Part shown: in pieces, positions 17,458 through 23,973 of the stretch | Layout: the number at the start of each line of letters is the position of its first letter | Position numbering within the stretch: the first letter of the stretch is position 1 | NCBI GenBank assembly: GCA_038040325.1 | Contig: JBBPIM010000005.1 | Location: forward strand, 28,438 to 92,437 | DNA: 64,000 nucleotides | DNA from: Mayfieldus profundus | GTDB lineage: Bacteria; Actinomycetota; Thermoleophilia; Solirubrobacterales; 70-9 | Direction: 5' to 3' | Notes under the pieces: generated by a model | What the model was told of the DNA's origin: nothing | The model's input: only the letters and a program-made list of their open reading frames with translations | Database searches by the model: none | Program-made: the position numbers and the translations under genes

Positions 17458-17814
17458 ATGAAGACTCCATACAGAGGAATTCCACTTTCAATTCACGGCG
17501 CGATCGAGATCGTCGCCGCACCGGCGCTGATCCTGGCGCCGTTCCTGCTCGGCTTCGGGCAGGGCGCGGGCGCAGTTTCGATTGCCCTCGGCGCGATGCT
17601 GATGGGCCTGGCGCTCGCCACGCACACGGACAGCCGCACGATCCCGCTCACCGCCCACGCCGGCTTCGACTACGTGATCGGCGTGCTCGCAGTGCTTGCC
17701 GGCCTGGTGGCCGGGATTGGCGGAGACGCCGTGGCAACAGCCTTTTTGGCCGGGTTCGGTGCCGCACATCTGGCGCTGACCGCCTCAACGCGGTTCAGCG
17801 TCCGCGGTATCTAA
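17458..17814 (+). CDS. SPW-repeat-like small integral membrane protein
   Basis: The 118-residue protein has four hydrophobic segments arranged as two similar halves (IHGAIEIVAAPALILAPFLLG, then AGFDYVIGVLAVLAGLVAGI), as in SPW-repeat proteins of actinobacteria. ATG 17458 is preferred over an earlier in-frame ATG (17440) because AGGAG sits seven bases upstream (17446-17450). Function is unknown. The upstream CRP-like site suggests cyclic-nucleotide or Crp-family control. An intrinsic terminator follows at 17885. Confidence 0.75.
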   Translation: MKTPYRGIPLSIHGAIEIVAAPALILAPFLLGFGQGAGAVSIALGAMLMGLALATHTDSRTIPLTAHAGFDYVIGVLAVLAGLVAGIGGDAVATAFLAGFGAAHLALTASTRFSVRGI

Positions 17815-17847
17815 GGACCCGCCTACCTCCCACAGATCCACATATAC

Positions 17848-17863
17848 AGAGATACATATCTCT
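17848..17863. repeat. 16-base perfect palindromic sequence
   Basis: AGAGATA-CA-TATCTCT forms a perfect 7-bp inverted repeat between the SPW stop and the terminator. It is AT-rich in a GC-rich context. It could be an operator or an RNA hairpin, and no function is assigned. Confidence 0.5.
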
Positions 17864-17884
17864 CCTCCCTGTAGTACCCCAGAG

Positions 17885-17913
17885 CGCCCCGCCAAATGGC
17901 GGGGCGTTCTTTT
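17885..17913 (+). terminator. Intrinsic terminator of the SPW gene (copy 1 of a repeated module)
   Basis: CGCCCCGCC (17885-17893), loop AAAT, GGCGGGGCG (17898-17906), followed by TTCTTTT. The 33 bases ending at the left arm (17861-17893) recur identically at 21476-21508, upstream of a second near-identical hairpin. Confidence 0.9.
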
Positions 17914-18005
17914 GGCTTTCTAGAGCCAATTGAGCCGAAACGAAAACAGCCCCGAGACCCTCCGGGGGCCGCTGCGCGCCAAAATGCGCGCCAAGCGCAG
18001 CGCAG

Positions 18006-18290
18006 TCAGACGTTCGCGGGCTCGATTTCAGCGGCGCTGAGGTAGGCGTCCATGCGCTCGCGAACCTCATCGCGGCTGCCAGGCATCAGGTGCCCGTAGG
18101 TGTCGAAGGTCGTCTGAATCTTCGAGTGCCCCATGAAGGTCTAGATCGCCTTGGGGTTGGCGCCGGAGTCGATCAGCAGCGAAGCGAAGGTGTGGCGGCA
18201 CTCGTGCATCGTGATCGGCGCCAGCCCCGCGTCCTCCCACGCCTTCTTTGCTCGCCGGTCCAAGCCACCCCGTATCACCCGCGGAACGTT
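18006..18290 (-). pseudogene. Remnant of a phage-type tyrosine integrase (C-terminal fragment with amber stop)
   Basis: The minus strand encodes the C-terminal catalytic part of an actinophage-like integrase: GLDRRAKKAWEDAGLAPITM, then HECRHTFASLLIDSG, GHSKIQTTFDTYGHLMPGS and a normal-looking end DAYLSAAEIEPANV. The HxxR motif, the second His and the nucleophilic Tyr are present. A TAG at 18141-18143 interrupts it just before TFMGHS. Related integrases usually read LSTFMGH there, so a single TCG-to-TAG change would explain the stop. Everything N-terminal of about codon V-I-R-G-G is missing and is replaced by the start of a rightward membrane-protein gene. It is a dead relic of an integrated element. 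Confidence 0.85.
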
Positions 18291-18318
18291 CGAAGCTCGG
18301 AGGGTAAACTTCCGCGCC

Positions 18319-20181
18319 GTGGACGGCGCGACCCAGGGATCTGCGGGGCGATCCGCGTCGGGCCTTCGCCGCCGGCGCGGGGCGGTGGCTCGGGATGCGC
18401 TGGTGATCGGGAGCTACGCCCTTCTGGCCGTCGTCTTCACCTGGCCGGCGGTGACGAAGAGCTTCTCGAAGATCGCCAACCTGGATCCTCCCCACACCGC
18501 CTGGAGCCTGTGGTGGGTCAAGGAGCAACTTCTCTCCCTGAACAACCCCTGGCAGACCCATGAACTGCTAGCGCCGGTTGGCACCTATCTAGCCTTCGAC
18601 ACCATTTCGCCTCTGGCAGGGGTGGTGCTGGCGCCGGTCACGGCAGCGCTGGGCGCGGGGCCGACCACGAACCTGACAAGGTTTCTGGTCCCCGCCCTTT
18701 CCTCATACGTCATGTACAGGCTGGCGCTGCGTGTGGGGTTGCCGCGCTGGGTCTCGATCGTCACCGGGGCCCTGTACGGCTGTTCCTCTGCGCTGATCTG
18801 GCGCGCCGCATACCACTTCAACCTTGCGGCCGGCGCGATCTTCCCGCCCCTGGCGCTGCTGGCGGCGATGCGCTTCCGGGCCAGCGGGCGCCGGGGAGAC
18901 GCGGTTCTACTCGGCGTCACCCTCGGGGCGGCGCTGCTGGTCGATCAGAACTTCTTTCTCTACTCGGTCGCGGTGGTGATGGCATACGCCGTGGCCGTGG
19001 CCTACGTCGATGGGAGAGAGGGTCGGCGGCACCAATTTCGCGGGTTGGTGGTGGCGGCCTGTGTAGCGCTCGCCATCGCCAGCCCGCAGCTGTGGATGAT
19101 GTGGCGTCAGTGGGAGGCCGGGCAGTACGAGCAGAGCCGCGAGGTGCTGGCCACGGGTTGGGTCGCGCAGGGGTCCGGCCCGACGACGCTGCTGGCGCCG
19201 GCGGTCCCTTTCGAGCCTCGGACCGGGATCGACCTGGGGCCTTGGGCCCACGACTACGGGGAGGGTGCCTCGAGCTACGGCTGGGGTCTACTGCTACTTG
19301 CCACCGCCGGCGCCATCCTGGCGTTTCGCCGCCGCATGACACGCTGGCTCGTGGCCCTGTGGCTGGCCGCCGCCCTGCTCGCGCTGGGACCCGGCTTGGT
19401 GCTGGACGGGCACAGATACGTGCCTCTCCCGGTGACAGTGTCGGGGCAAGAGCTTTCCCTGCTACTCCCCTACACCTACATGGTGCAACTGCCGGTGCTG
19501 GCCGATCTACACGTTCCGGCGCGAATCGGGCTCGTGGGAATGCTTCCAGCCGCTCTGCTCGCCGGTCTCGGGCTTCAGGCACTCTCCGCCCGGCGCGGAC
19601 TGTGGCCCAAGGCCATGCTGACGGCGGCCGGCGTCCTCACCCTGCTCGAGCTGGGCGGCCCGATGGTGTCGGACCGGACGATGAACTACGACCGCCTTCT
19701 GGCGCCGGTGAAGGCCGATCACTCGGACAGCATCGTCGTCGACGTTCCCCTTATCTGGGCGGCGGGACTCGGGCCGTATTACGCGGTGGGGCCTCGAAAC
19801 CCTGACCTTGTAGTCAACAGCGACAGCATGCCAGTGCTGCGGGCCACCCAGCACGGGCATCCCATTGCGGCGGGCGGAGCGGCCCGGTTGGATCCGAAAG
19901 TGTTCTCGCAATTGGCGCAGAATCGCTTTTACACCGACCTGCTGGTTCTGCAGGGGCCCACCGCTTTCGGGACCCCTCCGGGGCCCACTCTTTTGAGGAC
20001 CCCTCCCCCCCGCCCGCCCCGGCCGCGCGCCGGAAGCGCGAACGCCAGGGCACTGGGGGTGGGCTGGGTCACCGTATGGCCCGGCGTCTCTCGAAGGGTG
20101 CTCCCATACCTGAGAAAGGCGGGGTTCGAACCCGTGGCGGAGGAGCGCGGGGCGCTGCTCTTCAAGGCCGGCTGGGACTGA
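18319..20181 (+). CDS. Large multi-pass membrane protein, GT-C glycosyltransferase-like
   Basis: The predicted 620-residue protein has roughly ten or more hydrophobic segments (for example ALVIGSYALLAVVFTWPAV, FFLYSVAVVMAYAVAVAYV, MLPAALLAGLGLQALSA). An N-terminal loop carries LDPPHTAWSLWWVKEQLLS, and a soluble C-terminal part has a Pro-rich stretch (TPPPRPPRPRAG). The layout resembles GT-C or YfhO-type lipid-linked sugar transferases, but no catalytic motif is certain. GTG 18319 is chosen because codons further upstream are antisense to the integrase relic, and GGAGGG lies 14 bases before it. It sits inside an old integration locus and may be cargo. Confidence 0.65.
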   Translation: MDGATQGSAGRSASGLRRRRGAVARDALVIGSYALLAVVFTWPAVTKSFSKIANLDPPHTAWSLWWVKEQLLSLNNPWQTHELLAPVGTYLAFDTISPLAGVVLAPVTAALGAGPTTNLTRFLVPALSSYVMYRLALRVGLPRWVSIVTGALYGCSSALIWRAAYHFNLAAGAIFPPLALLAAMRFRASGRRGDAVLLGVTLGAALLVDQNFFLYSVAVVMAYAVAVAYVDGREGRRHQFRGLVVAACVALAIASPQLWMMWRQWEAGQYEQSREVLATGWVAQGSGPTTLLAPAVPFEPRTGIDLGPWAHDYGEGASSYGWGLLLLATAGAILAFRRRMTRWLVALWLAAALLALGPGLVLDGHRYVPLPVTVSGQELSLLLPYTYMVQLPVLADLHVPARIGLVGMLPAALLAGLGLQALSARRGLWPKAMLTAAGVLTLLELGGPMVSDRTMNYDRLLAPVKADHSDSIVVDVPLIWAAGLGPYYAVGPRNPDLVVNSDSMPVLRATQHGHPIAAGGAARLDPKVFSQLAQNRFYTDLLVLQGPTAFGTPPGPTLLRTPPPRPPRPRAGSANARALGVGWVTVWPGVSRRVLPYLRKAGFEPVAEERGALLFKAGWD

Positions 20182-20540
20182 GCGGTAATACGATCCCCCA
20201 GGTCTTCATGCTTGCGGCGCTCCGGAGTACGACAGTACCGAGTTACAGCTTCTTCCTTTTTTTCAAGTGCTGTTCAGCGTTAAAGGGGGATCTGCCCGCT
20301 TCGAGCCTCACCAGCTCGACCCCGCCGCCCAAAGTCTTCGTTGCCGGAGCGAAGAGGACCGGGACGCGCACCACCCGACGATCCCAAAGGGACGGAAAGG
20401 GCGCCGCCCCGGAGGAAAGTTGCAAGACAACCCGAGCGACCCCGCCCTCACGCACCCTGTGGTCAGTTCATGGCGCCAGGTATGGAGCCAAGTTGCAGCG
20501 GGACGCGAACCGAAGGTGCCGTTTTGGAGGGAGTTTCGGA
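20182..20540. other. Non-coding or degenerate stretch between the membrane protein and tRNA scar
   Basis: No frame here has convincing coding character. A leftward frame of 70 codons (20243-20455) is open but resembles nothing I recognise. A T-tract (TTCCTTTTTTTC near 20251) lies about 70 bases after the membrane-protein stop without an obvious strong stem. The stretch is probably element debris. Confidence 0.4.
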
Positions 20541-20582
20541 TGGGCCGGGGAGGATTCGAACCTCCGACCGACGGATTATGAG
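20541..20582 (-). other. 3' half of a CAT-anticodon tRNA gene (integration scar)
   Basis: On the minus strand the sequence runs from an anticodon loop CTCATAA through a variable region and a T-arm (GGAGG-TTCGAAT-CCTCC) to acceptor CCGGCCC plus discriminator A. The bases upstream of the loop do not form the anticodon-stem partner, D-arm or 5' acceptor (GGGCCGG would be needed). It is therefore not a functional tRNA. Tyrosine integrases that use the anticodon loop leave exactly such 3' halves as att sites. The matching full tRNA is not in the window. Confidence 0.8.
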
Positions 20583-20795
20583 TAGGCGACTGGCGCTCGG
20601 GCTGGTTGCCGCTGATCCTTTTTCTCGCGTGCTCTGAGCCGGTTTTGTGAGCTTTTGGCTGGAAAGAGTTTGCGGCTATTTTCGGGTGCTGGGTTGCCCA
20701 CCCGTTGCCCATCAGGGCAGCTACGGTTGTCCTGGGGCCATTCGAGCGGGTGCCGATGAGTCTCCGTCAGCTGACGCTGCCGCCGAAGCATCTCC
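20583..20795. other. Gap next to the tRNA scar without a recognisable gene
   Basis: The stretch between the tRNA half and the next leftward gene holds no convincing coding frame or RNA. Given the adjacent tRNA half, it is probably former attachment-site or element-end DNA. Confidence 0.35.
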
Positions 20796-21428
20796 TTACG
20801 GGCCCCCATGTTGTTCTCGCCGATTCCGGCGATGCTGCTTAGTAATTTGGAATGGCTCGCCCGGCCAGTCAGGCTCAAGTTCGAAGAACTCGGCCGGCAT
20901 CGATAGCGAATCTTCCCGTCGGAGCTCGTTGGCAACTAGATCGGCGGTGGTCTGAGGCCAGGGGAGCTCTGTCGTCTCGAGGGGATTCGCGGCCCACGGG
21001 TTGGGCCAGAGGCGCGGCCAATCGCGAGCGATCCCGAACAGGCTGAAAGTGGGGGCACCGATCACCGCGGAAACGCGTCTGCCGCTGATCGTGGTTCCGC
21101 GTTGCCAGAGACCCCGAGGAGCCCGGGCGGGCGTCGTCTCCACGGGCTCTGCGTCGGCGAGCAACACCTGGACGACTTCCGGCCCGTAGAGCGCCTCCTC
21201 GAAATCGTGATCAGCAGAAACCCAGTGTTTGCACGCAACGGCGATTATGTAGGGCTCATCCGGCGACCCGTATCTCGACGCCTTAGAGCGCAGAGTGCTG
21301 AGGACCAGCTCGCGCATTCGGGACACGCCGCCTTGAGCCGGATAGATCGCGATCATGCGGACCGTTGGATCGTCGCGCATGTGCTCAGCTTTTGGCCAAG
21401 CCGTTCCGGGCGGTACGCGATCCCGCAT
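20796..21428 (-). CDS. Hypothetical protein, possibly N-terminally truncated
   Basis: The 210-residue product contains PYIIAVACKHWVSADHDFEE, ALYGPEVVQVLLADAEPVE, and RVSAVIGAPTFSLFGIARDW followed by PRLWPNPWAANPL. This resembles the C-terminal part of a widespread uncharacterised family in which a longer N-terminal region precedes the 'YIIAV-A' strand. The first about 45 residues here look unrelated. It is in the scar region between the tRNA half and terminator copy 2. Base use is less GC-biased than its neighbours, which suggests transfer. Confidence 0.55.
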   Translation of the reverse strand: MRDRVPPGTAWPKAEHMRDDPTVRMIAIYPAQGGVSRMRELVLSTLRSKASRYGSPDEPYIIAVACKHWVSADHDFEEALYGPEVVQVLLADAEPVETTPARAPRGLWQRGTTISGRRVSAVIGAPTFSLFGIARDWPRLWPNPWAANPLETTELPWPQTTADLVANELRREDSLSMPAEFFELEPDWPGEPFQITKQHRRNRREQHGGP

Positions 21429-21766
21429 GGCAGAGCGAAATCCGCTCTAGCAAGCCGATTCCGACGGTTCTCTCCTCTCCTCCCTGTAGTACCCCAGAGC
21501 GCCCCGCCTTTGTGGCGGGGCGTCTCTTTTGCGTAACCCCTCTACCAGCTGACTGAGGCACACTCCGCAGTGCCATGACTCCTGGAATCCCGGGCTCTTC
21601 GGAGGCGTCCGCTTTTCGCGCAAGGCGGCACCAAGCGCGCCGCGTAGGCCGCGGTTGACCCTCTTCCGAGCCGCTGTCCGGACAGCCCGCGTTCGGAACC
21701 CCGCTGCGCCCAGGTCGATCTATAGAGCCCGCGAACCGAGTGACCTGCCAGGCTCGCGCCGACGGG
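21429..21766. other. Gap with repeat/terminator copy 2 and no gene
   Basis: Apart from the repeat at 21476-21508 and its hairpin, I see no coding frame or RNA gene here. A D-arm-like string at about 21540-21557 on the minus strand is not part of a complete tRNA. Confidence 0.4.
21476..21530 (+). repeat. Second copy of the terminator module
   Basis: Bases 21476-21508 repeat 17861-17893 exactly (33 bases). A hairpin CGCCCCGCC / GGCGGGGCG with a five-base loop (TTTGT) follows, then TCTCTTTT. Here no rightward gene ends just upstream, because the neighbouring gene starts at 21428 and runs leftward. The module is therefore out of its normal context. Confidence 0.8.
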
Positions 21767-22162
21767 CTACGACCAGAACTCGTCCCAAGCGTAGAGGTCG
21801 TGAAAGTGCTCCCGACCGTCAGTAATCCGGCCGTCCTTGAGCTGGAAGACGATGCAGTTGCCAACATCCAGGTGCTTGCCGTCTCGCTCCGCGGTGCTGC
21901 GCTGGATGCCGACCACGCGGTCGTCATCATCTGCAAGCAAGTGCTGCAGCTCGGCCCGGAAGGTGCCCCCCGTCTCCTGCGCAATCTGTCCGAAGTAGGC
22001 AAGAGTCGCATCGCGGCCCTGGTAGTCGTTGGCCATCGAGCTCCGCCCCGGCAAGTGCCACACAACGCTCTCGTCGAAGATTTCGATGAGCGTGTCCATG
22101 TCGCCCGTGTTGAAGGCCTCGTAAGCGCGCCGCATGATCGCTACGTTTTCATCTGCTCCCAT
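21767..22162 (-). CDS. SnoaL-like domain protein
   Basis: The 131-residue protein is a typical SnoaL/ketosteroid-isomerase-like single domain: MRRAYEAFNTGDMDTLIEIF, then DESVVWHLPGRSSMANDYQG, RDATLAYFGQI and EHFHDLYAWDEFW. Such proteins are abundant in Thermoleophilia and are rarely assigned a substrate. The start ATG 22162 follows AGGAGGAAAACG on the minus strand. It is transcribed divergently from the small gene at 22380. Confidence 0.82.
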   Translation of the reverse strand: MGADENVAIMRRAYEAFNTGDMDTLIEIFDESVVWHLPGRSSMANDYQGRDATLAYFGQIAQETGGTFRAELQHLLADDDDRVVGIQRSTAERDGKHLDVGNCIVFQLKDGRITDGREHFHDLYAWDEFWS

Positions 22163-22260
22163 CGTTTTCCTCCTGTTCGCTGGTCTCAGTCCGTGTGCGA
22201 ACCTAACACCTTGGCTACGTCCCGGTTGGGACCGTAAGCGACGGCAGAGTCAAACCTGTC

Positions 22261-22343
22261 GGAATTGGGCGGTACTCCTGGAAGCCGTGGGGCTGGGGGC
22301 ACGCGGGCGCGTGCGAGATACTGCGCGGGCGATGTCGCAGGAG
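22261..22343 (+). repeat. Leader repeat, copy A
   Basis: About 83 bases are repeated at 22766-22848. Both copies hold GGTACTC...GGAAGCCGTGG and end in the identical 31 bases from GCGAGATACTGCGCGGG to ATGTCGCAGGAG. In copy A the trailing ATG opens only a short reading frame (MSQERDDTSHRGG). Confidence 0.75.
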
Positions 22344-22379
22344 CGCGACGACACTTCCCACAGAGGAGGAGAGAGAGAG

Positions 22380-22652
22380 ATGATCCTGGCAACGACGACG
22401 GTCGAGGACTTCGACCGCTTCTTGAATATCTTCTCAACCAAGGGCGCTGAGAAGCGAAAGCAGCACGGGTCCAAGGGTTCGACCGTCTTTCGCGATCCCA
22501 ATGAGGACGACCGGGTCTGGGTGCTCTTCGACTGGGATGAGGAGGGCTTTCAGAACTTCCTCTCCGACCCCGAGGTCCCGCCGATCATCCAGGAAGCCGG
22601 GCACAAAAGTAGGCCCCAGGCGGCGGAGCTCAGCGGCCAGTATGACTCCTAG
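22380..22652 (+). CDS. Small monooxygenase-fold (ABM-like) protein
   Basis: The 90-residue product reads MILATTTVEDFDRFLNIFST, then GSTVFRDPNEDDRVWVLFDW and SDPEVPPIIQEAGHKSRPQA. This is a dimeric alpha/beta-barrel (ABM)-like small protein that recurs in soil actinobacteria with no known substrate. A GAGGAGGAGA tract just upstream supplies the ribosome-binding site. Leader repeat copy A sits immediately upstream and may be its promoter region. Confidence 0.75.
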   Translation: MILATTTVEDFDRFLNIFSTKGAEKRKQHGSKGSTVFRDPNEDDRVWVLFDWDEEGFQNFLSDPEVPPIIQEAGHKSRPQAAELSGQYDS

Positions 22653-22765
22653 CCCTAGACCCCGAATCGGACCCCTCGAAGCCGCCGGGCTGTCGGAGTA
22701 GGCGACCGCTCTCCCGCCTAGCGGCCGGGAATCTCCACCAACCACGGAGGCAGGGCCAACCCTAT

Positions 22766-22848
22766 GGAAATGGGTCGGTACTCAAGGAAGCCGTGGCGCT
22801 GGCAGCCCGGGGTCAGAGCGAGATACTGCGCGGGCGATGTCGCAGGAG
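22766..22848 (+). repeat. Leader repeat, copy B
   Basis: This is the second copy of the 22261-22343 repeat. Its ATG (22837) opens MSQENVEIVRRVF, the standard N-terminus of a SnoaL-like family that is highly expanded in Thermoleophilia. The repeat is therefore probably the promoter/leader of such genes. Confidence 0.75.
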
Positions 22849-22934
22849 AACGTCGAGATCGTGCGCCGCGTTTTCGCCACGGCTGGCGAGAGAGGTTGGG
22901 ACGCTGCCTTGCAGTCTTGTGACTTCCTCCCAAT
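22837..22934 (+). pseudogene. 5' fragment of a SnoaL-like gene
   Basis: The frame MSQENVEIVRRVFATAGERG continues WDAALQSCDF and then loses similarity at about 22925-22935, where DUF1905 sequence begins in another frame. Intact relatives are about 130 residues, so only the first helix remains. The frame runs on to a stop at 23001 through foreign codons. Confidence 0.7.
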
Positions 22935-23162
22935 AAAGGCGGCTGGACCTATGTGGTCATGCCTGACTCGGTCGAGTTCTTCGGAACTCGAGTTCTCTTA
23001 AAGGTCCGAGGCACGATTGACGACCACCCATTCCGCAGTTCGTTTATGGCAATCGGTGATGGCACCCACAAGCTGCCGGTGAAGGCAGACGTACGCAAAG
23101 TGATCGGAAAAGAGGCGGGTGACGCCGTCATTGTCCGCTTGGAGGAGCGGATAGGAGACTGA
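22935..23162 (+). pseudogene. DUF1905 family gene lacking its 5' end
   Basis: The frame reads KGGWTYVVMPDSVEFFGTRV, then HPFRSSFMAIGDGTHKLPVK and ADVRKVIGKEAGDAVIVRLE. This is a good DUF1905 domain, but the first residues of the family are gone and the frame is closed by TGA at 22920-22922. Translation could restart at GTG 22953 or ATG 22959, giving 67-69 residues, so a short product is possible. The junction with the SnoaL fragment shows that two genes were joined by a deletion. Confidence 0.7.
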
Positions 23163-23228
23163 ACCGAAGCCGGGTGCCCGCGGCCACGCAGCGCTTGGGC
23201 CGATCGACCGATCTGGCAGATTGAGCCT

Positions 23229-23972
23229 ATGGAGCGTCCGCAACTCCTGCTCGTCCCGCAGTTCACCGAGCTGGAGTGGGCAATCGCCCCCCGGCTGGCC
23301 GAATGGGCTGAGATCGCCAGCTTCGACATTCCCGGGGTGGGAGAGGAGCCGTTGCCGGACGGCGAGCTGAGCGACATGACCCGCGAAGTGGTCGCGGACC
23401 GGGGCCTGCGCGAGATCGACGCCCGCGGCTGGCAGAGCTTCTTCGTGATCGGCGACTCCCTAGGTGTCGCCGCCGCCGTGCGCCTCGCACGTCGCCGCCC
23501 CGCCGCGGTGCTCGGCCTCGCCTTGGGACATGCCTCGCTGTCCTACGAGACCGAGGGCGAACGGCCTCCGCTCAACGGGGCGGTCCATGACGCGATGGGC
23601 CAATTGCTACGCAGCGACTACGACTCCTTCGTTCGCTACGGAATGGTCCAGATGACACAGGGAACGTACGACGAAGACCTTGCAGAGAAGATGATCGCGC
23701 GTTTCCCGCCCATGGAGGTGACGGTGGAAGCCTGGGAGACGATGAGGGGCCTCAAGGAGCCGATCGGGGACATGCTGCGTGAACTGGACAAGCCGCTGTT
23801 GTTCGCCAAGCACGAGGGCTGCATCGCGCATACCCCTGAGGGTTTCGATGACGCTGTCGCGGTCTTCCCCGACGCACGCGCCCTTGCGACCGAGCGTGGC
23901 CCCTGCGCGGATCCGGCCTTCGCCGAGGCGATCCGAGAATTTTGTGCGGACGTCTCGGCCGGACGCCTGTAG
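23229..23972 (+). CDS. Alpha/beta hydrolase fold protein
   Basis: The 247-residue protein has the alpha/beta-hydrolase topology: MERPQLLLVPQFTELEWAIA, and a nucleophile elbow FFVIGDSLGVAAAVRLARRR (G-D-S-L-G). The core ends LLFAKHEGCIAHTPEGFDDA. The catalytic Ser is clear, but the Asp/His partners are uncertain (the late His in EGCIAHTPEG is a candidate). It is convergent with dxs, one base apart at their stops. Substrate unknown. Confidence 0.78.
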   Translation: MERPQLLLVPQFTELEWAIAPRLAEWAEIASFDIPGVGEEPLPDGELSDMTREVVADRGLREIDARGWQSFFVIGDSLGVAAAVRLARRRPAAVLGLALGHASLSYETEGERPPLNGAVHDAMGQLLRSDYDSFVRYGMVQMTQGTYDEDLAEKMIARFPPMEVTVEAWETMRGLKEPIGDMLRELDKPLLFAKHEGCIAHTPEGFDDAVAVFPDARALATERGPCADPAFAEAIREFCADVSAGRL

Positions 23973-23973
23973 C

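Noticed and set aside
20541..20582. A functional tRNA gene
   Set aside because: Only the 3' half exists. The upstream bases form neither the anticodon-stem partner nor the acceptor strand.
21530..21575. A D-arm-like string on the minus strand (CAGCTGGTAGAGG) that might be the missing 5' half of the scar tRNA
   Set aside because: The seven bases where the acceptor strand would lie (GCGGAGT) cannot pair with the CCGGCCC of the 3' half, and the anticodon stem does not match.
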